Assembly: GCF_003573695.1 (NCBI RefSeq)
Contig: NC_039368.1
Coordinates: 11,846,360-11,910,359, forward strand
Length of the DNA: 64,000 nt
Direction of reading: 5' to 3'
From: Papaver somniferum
Lineage: Eukaryota > Streptophyta > Magnoliopsida > Ranunculales > Papaveraceae
Position numbers and translations under genes: made by a program. Below the pieces are notes generated by a model. That model searched no databases and had not been told where the DNA came from. It saw only the letters and a program-made list of their open reading frames with translations. This document shows, piece after piece, positions 11,722-23,660 of this stretch. How positions within the stretch are numbered: the first letter of the stretch is position 1; each line of letters opens with the position of its first letter.

Positions 11722-13001
11722 TTTTTTTTTTTCATGTTAAAATTAAGGTTTGCAGATTACAGATATGAACTTCAAATTGGATTAGTTTGTTTAAACCCTC
11801 TGTTGTAGTTAAGAAATGGGGATACATTTAGTTCTTTGTAAAGTATCTGTGTTCTAAAAAGATTTGGTATAAGATCTAGGGGTGGAATTTGAGGTGCAAA
11901 TAGGCGCTCCTCAATACGATTTTTTTTCCTTCTGTCATCGCATATCATGGTTCTTGATCTTATTCTTAGTATAATACATAATGCAAACTGTTTTTTTTTT
12001 ATACTAGAAACACTTCTGAGTTTATGATTCATGTATCTCTGTTTGAAATAAAGATCTTGTTGCTGATGCTTATAACTTATTACAAACAATTTTCAGCGCT
12101 CTTGCTAGGCCTGTGACATACACAATTTGGCTGATAGTTTCAGTAAAATCTGGGAGGAAATACCCTGTAGATAGATAGACAAGACAGTTGTCTATTCGAG
12201 TCCTGAACAACCTCTAAGGTATGTTTTTAAATTGAGTTCCGTCTTTTTACAACCAGTTCTATAAACGCCGGACGATGCAATATCCCTTATGAATTGGGAT
12301 CCCAATAGCTGGATGAAAATCATCCTTCTACAGCTACACTGCCAAAAATATATGAGATACCGAACTCATTATTATTAACAAGACAAGACAATAAATGCGT
12401 TGTGGCTAAATCCAGGCTTTGGAGTATGAGATTTTAATAACAACCTGGGATGTGATTAAAGTCCGGATTTAGAGGCAATTCTTTTTGTTATTTGCGCCAG
12501 ACTTTAATAACAATGCTAATCAAATGCAAGGAAACTACGAGCTACTGGCTTAGAAGTACTATGGATTCGCAGAGAAACCAAATTGTTTAGTAAACAGTGT
12601 ACTACTTGGATTATTAAATTGCGCGTTTTTGTACTGTTGAAGCTAAGACAGCAAATAGCTAGAATAGTTTAACAATCTGAGATCTAGTATGGGACTTCAT
12701 AACCAGAATGACAAATGAAGTACAATTTAATGACGTGTATAACGTGGTTGATGGACTGATTTACAACTAACTTGTGTTATTCAATTTTGTAAGATCCAAA
12801 TCTGATCAGGTGTGCATGCACAACCCGCTTTATCTATTCAATTCTAAATCCATCTATAAGTTCAGAGCAAAACTATCATCTATCTTCCGCATAAACAACT
12901 CTCTGAGATTATTTATCAAAGTTGCTGTCTTCTTATTCTTAATTTCTGGTTTCCTGTCTTCTTTTTAGTTCAGTCCAAATTTCTTCTCTCGTATACAAAC
13001 T
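11722..13001. other. 3' flank of the small gene, then upstream region of the NLR
   Basis: 11722 to about 12130 aligns with the sequence downstream of the second copy (about 17180-17600), marking a shared duplicated segment. From 12130 to 13001 I see no coding exon; this includes the NLR promoter and leader, with no TATA box I would commit to. Confidence 0.4.
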
Positions 13002-14500
13002 ATGGAAGAGATTCTTATGAGTGGTGCAACAAGAATCCTAGAAAAACTAGTGGGTGTTGTTTCCAAAGACATTGGTTTGGCTTTGGATGTCAACGATGAC
13101 TTAAAGAAACTTCAAAGAACCTCGGAAATGATTCTCGCTGTGATTGCCGACGCGGAGAGGAGGCAAGACAAGGAAGAACTTGTAAGACTTTGGTTACGAA
13201 GGCTCAAGGATATTGCTTACGACGCTGATGACGTGATTGATGAGTTCTCTTATGAGGACATGCGTCGCCGTGATAGAGAGGATAGCTGGAAGCATAAGGT
13301 ATTGGATTTCACTTCATCTTCAAACCCTTCACTTATATTTCGTTTCAAAATGGCGAAAAAAATCAAAGACATAAACAAAAGATTAAATGAAATAACCCAA
13401 GATATAGATAGGTTTCAGTTAGAAGTTAGTGCACCTATTCCTGATGGTGAAAGTGATGAACAACTGGATCGACAAGTCATTTCCCATGTTAATGAGTCAG
13501 AAATCGTAGGAAGGGAGTATGATGAATCCCAAATAATAAAACTTTTAACAACAGATCCCAAATCATCATCTTCATCACCACCAGTTTTTGCCAATCCTAA
13601 TCATTCTCTTGAAAAGGTTTATGTAGTATCCATAATGGGTATGGGTGGGCTTGGGAAGTCAACACTTGCACAACTCGTTTACAAAAACGAGTTGGTGAAG
13701 AAACTGTTTGAGCCAACAATGTGGGTTCATGTATCTGAAATTTTTGATATTGAAATCCTCTTAGTAAAAATTATGGAGTCTATTACTCAAACTAAGTTCC
13801 AAAGGGTTTCAAATTTCTCTGTGCTAGTAAATATAGTTAGAGAACATTTAGATGGGAAAAAATATTTGTTAGTAACGATTTATGGAATGATGATTCCGAG
13901 CAATGGGAGTAAGATACTGATCACCACACGTAATGACCGAGTTGCATCTGTTGTTAGGGGGAGTATTCCTCCTTACAGCTTGAGTCAATTGCAAGATGAT
14001 GCATGTTGGTCTATCATCAAGCAAAGAGCGTTTTCTCCTGGTGGAGCATTAATTTCTCCAGAAATGTCAGACATAGGAAAAGAAATATCAAAAAAATGCT
14101 GTGGTTTACCACTCGCAGCAAAATTTCTTGGAAGTCTAATGCACTTAAAAAAGAAAGAAAGTGACTGGATATCGATTAGAGATGATGATATTTGGAATAC
14201 TCCAGAAAGCAAAAGAAAAATCTTACCTGTATTAAAATTGAGCTATAATAACTAGTCAACTCAACTAAAACAATGTTTCTCTTATTGCTCAATCTTTCCC
14301 AAGAATTGGGAGATTAGTAAAGAGATTTTGGTTCATCTTTGGATGGCAGAAGGATTTGTCAAACCATCTAATATAAAAAACAAAAGATCAATTGAAGACA
14401 TTGGACATGATTACTTCGAAAGTCTAGCGTGGAGCTCCTTTTTCATAATTTCAAGAAGAACGAATTAGGCGACATCGAGACGTGCAAAATGCACGATCTT

Positions 14501-14524
14501 GTGCATGATCTTGTGCATGATCTT
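14501..14524 (+). repeat. 12-bp in-frame duplication beside the MHD motif
   Basis: gtgcatgatctt occurs twice head to tail, right after the MHD codons, so Val-His-Asp-Leu appears twice. Its length keeps the reading frame. Confidence 0.9.
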
Positions 14525-15570
14525 GCGGAAGAAGTTCGTGGGGAAAATGAATTGGCAGCTCTCAAGGCAAGTGAGTTTACAGATGTTTCTAAAGTTCGTC
14601 GGTTGAGGTTAGAATTAGACGAAGATATATCAAAAACATTTCTGAAGAAGTTAAGTAACGCGAAGAAGCTGCGTACAATTTTCGCCCCCGAAGGTTCTAA
14701 CGTGGATCCTCTTATATTTTCCAGAAATAACAACTTACGTGTGCTTCATGCGGTTCTTTCACCAAATTTCACTTTTCCAAAGTTGTCTTCTTTGAGTCTC
14801 AATCTGAGACATTTAAGGTACCTTCGCCTTAACTCTCTTGATATGAGGAATGTATCGAATGGTCAGTCCATTGGTAAACTTTATAATTTGGAGACGTTGG
14901 TATTTACCAACTTCTATGGTGTTCAAAATCTTCTTACAAACATTCATTCTTTGCAAAAATTAGGATATCTTGAAGTCTCGTGGACGGTTATGGAAGAGTT
15001 ACCTGATTCTGTCACAAGTCTTTGTAATTTGCAAACCTTGGATCTCAACAACTGCGAATTAAAAGTCATTCCTGACTCTATCTCTGGTTTGAAAAATCTA
15101 ACATCTCTAAATTTATCTTATAACCCTTTCGAAGAATTACCCGTTTCTATCATCACCCTCTCCAGTTTGCAAACGTTAGATGTCAACACCTGCAATAATT
15201 TAAAAGTTTTACCTGAGTTTGTGTCAGATCTTTGTAATTTGCAGATATTTGATTTCAGAAACTGCCCATTGTTGAAGGCATTACCCATAGATTTTGGATC
15301 ATTAACTCAGTTGAGGTCTCTTAACCTAGTAGGTACTGAAATCACATTGTTACCGGAGCCATGTTCTAATCTTGAAAATCTTGAGTTTGTGAATTTTTCC
15401 CTTTGTGAGTCTCCAAAAGATGTAAAGAATTGGGCAAAAGTTAGAAAATTTTATCACAATCCGCTGGGAAACCCCACAATATTGGGCATAGGAAAACTAG
15501 TTTGCCTCGAGGAGTTGTATTACATGGTTCCAGAAAAACAACCTGAATGTGATGTTGGTATTCAAGACTT

Positions 15571-15610
15571 AGGCATAGGAAAACTAGTTTGGGCATAGGA
15601 AAACTAGTTT
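15571..15610 (+). repeat. 20-bp tandem duplication in the LRR region
   Basis: Two head-to-tail units, rggcataggaaaactagttt, with a third matching unit upstream at about 15484-15503. The inserted copies separate codons that should read straight through (GIQDLG to NLNMLE) and end the LRR frame at 15598. Confidence 0.85.
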
Positions 15611-16774
15611 GCCTCCAGGAAACCTAAACATGCTTGAGACGCTAGGCATTTGGGGTCTTCAGAACGTGAAAGACACGATGGATGCTGAAAGGGCAAATTT
15701 GAAAGGAAAACAGAATCTTCTTGGATTGGCACTATTCTGGGACGAAATAGAAGAAGATCCGCTGGAGATGATGAACAAGTCGTGTAATGATCTCCAAGTA
15801 TTTGAATCTCTACAACCTCCCACTGGTTTGGTATCTTTGAGAATAGAGAAGGTTCGGACCTTCCGACGTTGTGTTCCATCTGGTTTCCCAAGTTTGGATA
15901 CGTTAATACTTCAAAACTGCAAAGGAATTAAACAACTTCCAGCAGCTATTGGTCAGCTCCCTCGTCTTTTGCAACTTACTCTTGGAGGAATATCTTTGAA
16001 GAGATTGGATATAGGTGGATTCTCTTCGTTAATCTGGATCCATCTTGCTGATATGTTCCTTCTAGAAGAGTTGTGTGATCCCTATCCGTGTCTTGAGATT
16101 TTGGTTATTAATGGCTGCAAAAGTTTGTCCAGAATCCCTTGGTTTCCTTGTTTGAAGCAGTTGCAGTTAGAGGAGATGAATCTCAAGTTAGTAAACTCAA
16201 TTTGTAGAAGCCATACCTCTCTCACGAAGATTCTTTTAAACAAGATAGAGGAGCTTATATTCTTCCCAGTAAGCATACTCCAACACAACTGTAATCTTCA
16301 AGAACTGAAAATCGAGGAGTGCAATCAGTTTCAGGGATTTCTAGTAAAGGATGATGAGAACGAGTCTCTTACTGCTTCTCTTCAAAGATTGGTTTTGTTG
16401 GAATGCCCGGTTCTTAAGTTTCTTCCAGATTTACCAAGATGGACTTTTCTAAAGGGATTAACCATTTTCAACTGGCCCTATGTGAAGGAGTCTTTGACCT
16501 ATGATCTCAAATCCCTCTCTTTTCTTCGATACTTGTGGGTTGATTTTATTCAAAGAGATGAGCAACGAGGAGATCCATCTGTTTATCACGATATGATCAA
16601 TTGGATGAATAAGTAGCAGGTACCGTCTCTCCACCCATTTGTTTTTCTTTAGCTATACATCTCATTTACTTGTTTGATAGTCTTATATTTATCAAGTCTT
16701 CCAGTGTCATCGAATATCAATCTGATCCATCTTTTTCTTTCATTTCTTGAATCAGCATTGGCTAACAAACTCGA

Positions 16775-17077
16775 TTTTCTCCAACAGATTGGAAAGGATA
16801 GAAAACAATGCAAGTATATAATCTAGAACTGGAACAACTCGCTGAAGAATTTCCATATGTCTGGGCTTCATATATCCTCGTATATGGTGGTTTTGCTTGT
16901 TGGGCAGGTTATAGATGGAGAAAGCTTCGAGCTACTGAAACTAGGGTTCGAGTATTACAAGAAAGACTTCGGAAATTAGTTGAAGCTGAGGAAACTACTG
17001 CCTCGACTTCAACTTCAACTCCTTCGGTAACTCCGCCTATTGATAAATCTACCACTGCAAGTAAATCCTCCCAGTGA
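16775..17077 (+). pseudogene. truncated second copy of the small membrane protein gene
   Basis: From about 16775 the sequence matches 11215 onward of the intact gene. An ATG at 16808 opens 89 codons in the family frame, and the membrane span (VWASYILVYGGFACWAGY), the WRKLR stretch, the coiled coil and the Ser/Thr tail are almost unchanged. The first ~45 codons of the parent are missing, and an insertion near 16810 (caatgcaagtatataat) replaces the normal reading, creating the ATG. There is no splice acceptor and leader like the parent's, so expression is doubtful. It could still give a short protein lacking the N-terminus. The 3' flank to about 17600 is duplicated with it. Confidence 0.7.
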
Positions 17078-17599
17078 CTAGCTTATGATATTTTGCACTA
17101 ACTTTTTGTTGTTAATTTGTCGGAAATTAATGATTATCGAGCAAGAAAAATCTCAGTTGATCGATCAACTTCTCGGCTTTTTTGATGTTAAAATTAGGGT
17201 TTGCAGATTACAGATATGGATCAACGTAGTTTTTTTAGACCCTGTGTTGTAGTTAAGAAATGGGGATACATTTAGTATTTTGTAAAGGATCTGTGTCCTC
17301 AAATTTTTTTGTACTCTATAAACATGTTTTCGCAATAAGATAGATGTCATATTTTTCATTTTTGCTTGATATTTTTTCTCTTGCTCTGCTATCAATTTAT
17401 ATTGGAGTGGAACTTAAGGTGCAAAAAGGCGCTGCTCGTTGTTTCATTTTATTTTGCCGTTCTTAATCATGGTTCTTGAGATAATGGTTCTTTTATAATA
17501 CATTTGCAAACTGTTCGTCTATTTCGTATCTCGAGTCCGTTCCATTGAAATATTTCTGCTGTGCTCTTGTTAGCGCTGTATCAATACACAATTTTATCT

Positions 17600-18865
17600 T
17601 TTTTCTACAACCACTTTTGAACTCCCATCCAGAATTCACACAAGACATTTGGCTGAGTCATGAACAAACCAGAACATGTTGCCAGATAATGAGAGAAATA
17701 AGTTTTTCTGAAGGGTGGATGGGCCCCATGAGATAGGTGACCGCCCCGGTAGCAGCCTTCTTCTAAGAGCCCTTTTAATTTTTGAACGATTTTTTCGGGA
17801 CCACGGTTTTATTTTGAGTAAGACATTTTGAATTAAATTTAAGCCACCCATTAAAAAAATATTTATTACCGTTCATGATTAATTTTGTATAATGAGTAGC
17901 ACTCAACCCGTGCCGTAACATGTACGCATTTTATTAGAAAATATATACACATTCTAGTCAACCGTTCATATATATATGTATAATACTTTCCGAATTTTCA
18001 TCTAGTCACTCTACCCAAAGACCCATTTTTGGTTGTAGCTTTTATTGAGTTTACGTACATTATTATTCAGTTTACGTACATTATTATTCAATGAGAAATT
18101 TATTATAAGAAATTTCTATTTATGGGAATCAGTTACCACATATGAACGGTAAAATCAACCAATATGCAGCCCACAAATTTAAACAACTCGGATCTTTTAT
18201 TTGGAGGAGGGCCTAGAGCCATGGTTAGCCAACCTCTGGCTCCGCCTTACATACTTAAAATCCCAATCAACCTTCGTGGCTAACTCATCGGTGAACCAAC
18301 CGATACATGCTCTTAACTCCTACATAGATTTTCCGTTGAAAAATTGGAGCAGAGAGTTTTTTGCAAATTCAAATATAATAATAGTTTTTAAGATTTCTGA
18401 AAGGAGATAATATCATAATAGCTTACAGCTCAAGAAACAAATCTGACCACTGCATGCTAGATTACATTGCAGGCTATGTGTCACCGTCCATGAATTCTAT
18501 CTGAAGGATTTCTATGTGCTGAAACCCCTAGAAATTAAGATTTGATTGTTTTCCTATTGGCTCAATATGCAGTTGGTATTTTTCTAGGTCTGAGACGCAT
18601 AGGTCGTCGTCAAATCGATAACAACTAAAAGCCCTCAAAGCCCAACCAAAACTGCTCAGGTGATTGAACGCCCGATGCGCGGTATTTAAGAGCACATGCT
18701 CCAATTTTAAATGTGATCTGTTGGATTATATTGAGATAGATTTAATCTGGACCGCTAGTTGTTTAGGCTAACTTAGACATGACCTCTTTTGTATTATAGA
18801 TTAGTTATTGTAATTATAAGAAGAATAATTATTCAGAGAGTAAAGTAGTAAAGAAGAAGATAATT
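17600..18865. other. intergenic, no gene recognised
   Basis: Only short, unrelated open frames are present and none resembles a known family. A perfect 21-bp tandem pair lies at 18051-18092. Confidence 0.5.
18051..18092 (+). repeat. perfect 21-bp tandem repeat, two units
   Basis: The unit gtttacgtacattattattc plus a final a is present twice without mismatch. Confidence 0.95.
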
Positions 18866-18879
18866 TTTTTTTTTTTTAG

Positions 18880-19990
18880 ATGGGTGAATATGAGTTGAGT
18901 GATTCGAGTGATGATGGATTCTCTGAATCTGAACCTTTATCCCCTAAAGTATTCTTTAACGTTGCTTGAATTTTCCAAAAATTTTCTAACTGTGAAATTT
19001 TTTTAGTAGATTACGTCTAGGTCAAACAAGTTCGGCTATAATTTCTGAGAAAAGGTAGTCGAACTTATCTGGAAATGCAGTTCTGCTAATGTTTTTGAAG
19101 ATACGGGTAACCGAAATTTGCTTTAATGGAGTTTTTGTTTTTTTTCAGTTATCGGATACTGAGACAGGTAGCCGAACTTTTATTCTATAGTATTCAGAGT
19201 AATGTTCTGTTTCCAACATAAATTTTCAATTAAACCGAACTCAACACAAGAGTTCTTAGAGTGAAGTTCGGTTAGGAAAAACAACTCTCGAATAAACCGA
19301 ACTCAAGAGTTCTTAAAGCAAAGTAGAGTAAGGTAGGGGAATGAATTCAAACTAACCTAACCAAGCGAATTCAACATATTGGTTTTCAGAGAAGGGTTCG
19401 GTCAGCAAATTAATTTTTGGGAACCAACCGAACTCAGCATTTGTTGTTTTGTACAAGAGCTTGGTTACGGGGCGAAATTTTCCAACTAACCTAACCAACC
19501 GAACATTGGTGGTTTTCAGAGAAGGGTTCGGTTCGCAAATAATTTTTTGCGAACCAACCGAACTCATCATTTGTTGTTCTATATAAGAGTTTGGTTACGA
19601 AAAGTAATTCGTAATGGTCGAAGTGTTCTTCATGTTCTTGGTTTCAGAATGTTCGGTTAGCAAACAAGGGTTCCTTTAAACTATTCCTAACCGAACATGC
19701 TACTGTGAATCCATTTAAACCCAATTTTGATGATTTCTACTCAATATTTTCAATAAAAAACGAATTAAAAGTGATGGATTTTTCAATCGAACGAGGAACT
19801 TCATGGAAAGAGGGAAGAAGACGAGAAGAATTTTTTTCTTTCAAAACTAATAATTCCCAGTGCTCTCTCCCTCACTATTTGTTTTTGATTTTGGTTAATG
19901 ATTCATATATGATTAGGTTTGTGTGGTTATTTATATAGTTTTAATTTAAATAAGGACAAAGAGTAAATTAGTATTTTCATAACTTTAGGA
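18880..19990. repeat. iterated AACCGAAC / GTTCGGTT region of an unassigned element
   Basis: The words aaccgaac and gttcggtt alternate in both orientations from about 19020 to 19700, and a unit of about 135 bp (starting actaacctaacc at 19349 and 19484) is repeated. Just before it, at 18881, an ATG follows a poly-T/AG acceptor-like site and opens a short acidic Ser/Asp-rich frame (MGEYELSDSSDDGFSESEP) that soon stops. This looks like the terminal or subterminal array of a DNA transposon, perhaps a MULE, with the start of an accessory ORF, but I found no terminal repeats and cannot name it. 19720-19990 holds nothing recognisable. Confidence 0.45.
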
Positions 19991-20822
19991 CATCCTTATA
20001 AGGCATATTCTTATGCACATGTCAAACATCATATTTTTCCATATATGCACCGACTATGGGTATGCCAAAGTGCCAAACATATATGCCTTTATGTCAATAT
20101 AACATATAGGCATACACGACAAACTTTTCAGCGAGCGATAGAGTGTCCATCGCTAGATGGTCAAGCTATCGCTGGTTGGTCATTCCAGCGCCAACGCTAG
20201 TCATGTTGTTGCTCTCTGGTTTGATCATCGCTTATCAGTTCCTCATCTAACGGCTACAATTTTCCCCCTCTATAAATACCCGATTTCAAACTCATTTCAA
20301 ATCACACCAAAATTTCTAAATCTCTCTAGAATTTCTCAATCTCTCAATCTTCTTAAAATCTAAAACAATCACACCTTCTCTATAATTCTTAGTTTCTTGT
20401 AATATGGATTAACAATCTCAAAGTCAATGCAAAGGTAAAAAAAAACCAAAGTATGTGGTGCAAAATACAACCTCAAAGAAGATGAATGCATTTGTCGTAA
20501 TTATGTTTTTTTTACCCAAGATTGTATCGATGGCGCACAACAACATGGTAACACCATGTGGAAAAATATAATTCATAAATATGAAGCACAAACCATGAAA
20601 ATCAATTATCGTGATGCAAAAAGGTTGGCAGAACGCTTCATTACATTTAACAGGGAAGTAACCACTTATGTTGGATCCATAATGCAAGCCAAGAGAGGCC
20701 AGGAGAGTGGTCTTATGGATGGTGATGTAAAATGACTGGTTCGTACATATTAGCAGCGAAAACATGGCAAACAGTTCGTTTTCGAAAGTTTTTATCATAT
20801 TTAGAAAGTGTTGAACAAATAT

Positions 20823-23660
20823 TGTGACGCCCCGACTCTTAATCATGTTTAGCTAGTAGAGTTACAACCTAATTGAAGAATCAAATCTAAATTATAGATT
20901 TAAGAATCGTAATTACGTAAAGTGAACTAAGATAAACCCAAACTCTCTGATACTTTATAAATGAGAATCTCTCAGGTGATATGAATATATCAATGTGTTG
21001 TTTTACAAATAATAAGAATTAGAGATACGTAAAAGATACATAACGTTCTTAAATCGCTAAATCTATACACTACGGAAACGAATATCTTCAAGCGAGTCAC
21101 CTCTTCTGATAACTGAAAACAGTGAAGTAGGAACATATAAGCACATCATCCTATAAGGGTTCTCAATGGAAACAAGTAACTCTCAAGTACTCAATAACGT
21201 GCTTCACAGTTCTAAAGGAATATAAGTTGAAAGAAACAAGAAGAAGCTAATCAATCAACAATTAGTGCATCATGAAGAAAGTGTCACTCTAACCTCGCCA
21301 AACTCATTGGAGAAGACGACGCGAAAGCAACCCTAACCAATAATAATAACATCGTCCACACAGAGTGCCCATGCAAACCATAATTCAGAATATTACCATC
21401 AAGATCAGAAAGTTAGTCAAACATACTTAATATGCACACGAGTGATTTCCCTCAAATAAAATAGTATATATAATATCATAATGGATGTATTACCGCCCTA
21501 CTGAGATAGTATTCAAACGTATGAGTTACCTCCCTACTGTATTAATAAGCAGTGATATTTAAACGGATGAATTACCGCCCTACTAATGAAATAGATATAA
21601 TAATATTTAAACGGATGAATTACCACCCTACTAAATAATATTGTTGACGGATGAATTACCGCTTTACTTAACTTAGCTAAGAGCCGCGGGAAACACAGAC
21701 ACTCCTCGCAGGGAAATCTCACAATGCATATCAAACACAATACATCATAGCAACACCGTACATACAGATACAACATATACGTCATACTCAAGATACAGGA
21801 AATATAACATCACAATATATGCTATCATGCACTCAAATAGTAAAGACTCATCATGCTCGCAAATAAAGGAAAGCTTGATGATTACAAGAAGGTTACAGAA
21901 TTCCAACCTAATTTAATGACAGCCATGCCTACCTCGAGATCCACGATCCACTGGTTCGTTCTTTGAATCGATCGTTGTTAATAAACACTAATTGTTAATC
22001 ACACAAGCACTCTAAGAATTTACCCAATAAAGTCATACAAGGTTCATAATGTAATATCATACAAGTTTCTAGTTATAGACTAAGTCAAATAACTAATTGT
22101 TCTAGTTTTATCAATGATTCTATAACTTAGTAATAAGTAATTTTGTGATAAAAAAATATCTACTTATCCAAATAGGGTCAACTTAGGTGTCATAATAAAG
22201 CTCTCAAAAACCCTACAAACTTTGCAGATGGAACCAGAAGCTAATTCGCACCGGTAGTGGTCCAAAAACACAAAATAAGATATCTGGCCCTAAACCCAAG
22301 TTCATTGGGCCTAACCCGGCACGACCCACTAATCATAACCCATGTCCTGACCCATCGGGTCAAACCACGACCAGACCCGTTAACCCGCTCCAAGACCCAT
22401 ACTGTCTGACTCGTATCGACTCATCTGAGTCAGAAGCTATAACTCGGCTGACTCACTCATCTTCTTCCCCAAAACTCAACTGAATATTTTCCAATTCTTG
22501 CTATAACCTATCTAGAAAACCTCTTACTTATCCCCATTCGTGATTGTTTCTACATGGTTTCAGCTGCGTCGACTAATTTTCGATCAACAATATCTTACTC
22601 GTTTCTTAACGGAATTAAACAAACTTTATATGTGCGGAATCACCATCCAACGTTCTATAATTTCTATTCATAGAGATACGTCTAATTAAGTCTTTAAGGA
22701 ACCTAGAAAAGTCTCTACATATTAAGTAGTGAAGCAAATACCATGCATAAAATCATACATATTCAAGTAACGTAATTTAGCGACCCTGAGCTATTCTCAG
22801 TATTTGACCGATACCCAAAACATCATCATTTATCTCTATAAAGTGAATCTAAAAGTTACCTTGGTCGTCTAGAGTAGTTTCCTCCATCTCCATCATGATT
22901 AACAACACCTTCATCCATATCCATCATCATAAGCTACCATTTTTACTTCAACTACTTTTCTATATTGTTCCATTCATCTTCTAACTAGTCCTTCAGACTT
23001 CCAAGAGGAAAACGACTTCATCAAACTAATTACAAAAACAATACACTCAAGGGTTCATCCTCACTCTCTTCTACATTTTCTCAATCAATAAGGTTGTTAC
23101 TACCACTTCCTATTTTTCTCTATAGTTCTCTACATAATATTTCTTTCACAAAATTATAATCTCCCACAAACTAGCTCTCTGTCCTCATATCACACTTCAC
23201 TATCCTAAGCAAAATGGTGAGACAGCTCCCAAAAGAAAGAGATAACTCTCCAAAAAATCTAACAAAAATATACGTAATTAATTAATTATTCAAGGCTTTG
23301 ATTAAAGCTTTATTATTCAATAACAGAATTAATACTAAGGGACAACCTAATCACTGATCAGAGGTCCAGTCTAATAATAGATCCGGTAACTGAAGTCAAG
23401 GTAGAAGTCAACGGTCAACGACCAACACTAGTTTGACTAATTTCTGACTCCGTCTTCGGACTGCGATATCTTTCTCATCCGGAGTCTGATTGACGCATTC
23501 GAGTAGTCCATTTCGTTTAACTTTTTGAGATCTATCTAGTGGTACTATTTTTTATCCCAAATTATTAGTTTATTAATTTTTTATTATTTAATGTTCGTAT
23601 TTAATTAGTCGAGTCATTAGCGGCTAAATCGTCTCTTGACTAGTTAATAGCGTTGACGTG
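20823..23660. mobile_element. 2.8-kb insertion inside Harbinger ORF1, probably an LTR-type sequence
   Basis: It begins TGTGACGCCCCGACTC, a common start for plant Gypsy LTRs, at the exact point where ORF1 breaks off; ORF1 resumes at about 23661 (LEDLYKYNPEFLP). No retrotransposon protein is visible, so a solo LTR or long non-coding derivative is the simplest reading. I could not find a clean CA end or a 5-bp target duplication, so the right edge is set by where ORF1 resumes. Confidence 0.55.
21481..21670 (+). repeat. minisatellite with about five units inside the insertion
   Basis: Variants of cggatgaattaccgccctac occur near 21481, 21518, 21563, 21611 and 21647, spaced 36-48 bp apart with AT-rich filler between them. 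Confidence 0.85.

Larger units (their letters stand above)
13002..16616 (+). pseudogene. CC-NB-LRR (CNL) disease-resistance gene, inactivated
   Basis: Intact CNLs are intracellular immune receptors that sense pathogen effectors. Seen in order: Rx-type coiled coil with YDADDVIDEF (EDVID-like, about residue 75); P-loop GMGGLGKST from about residue 213; RNBS-B GSKILITTR; GLPL motif CCGLPLAAKFLG; an RNBS-D/linker region continuing past the first stop (WEISKEILVHLWMAEGF); MHD motif in KMHDLVHDL (about 14490); then LRRs (repeated ELPDSVTSLCNLQTLDL type) to 16616. Lesions: kinase-2 (about 13873-13905) is read out of frame and loses its Asp-Asp; TAG at 14253-14255 where Leu is expected; one base is missing in the T-run at 14439-14443; a roughly 47-bp insertion ends the frame at 15598. 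No intron is needed. The downstream LRR frames look otherwise undamaged, so inactivation seems recent. A truncated signalling fragment of 417 residues (CC plus NB) could still be made. Confidence 0.9.

Noticed and set aside
20424..20846. 140-codon minus-strand frame
   Set aside because: It is the reverse of Harbinger ORF1, whose plus-strand reading matches the family.
21481..21670. CRISPR-like spaced repeats
   Set aside because: Units vary, spacers are AT-rich and of unequal length, and the setting is a plant transposon; a minisatellite explains them.
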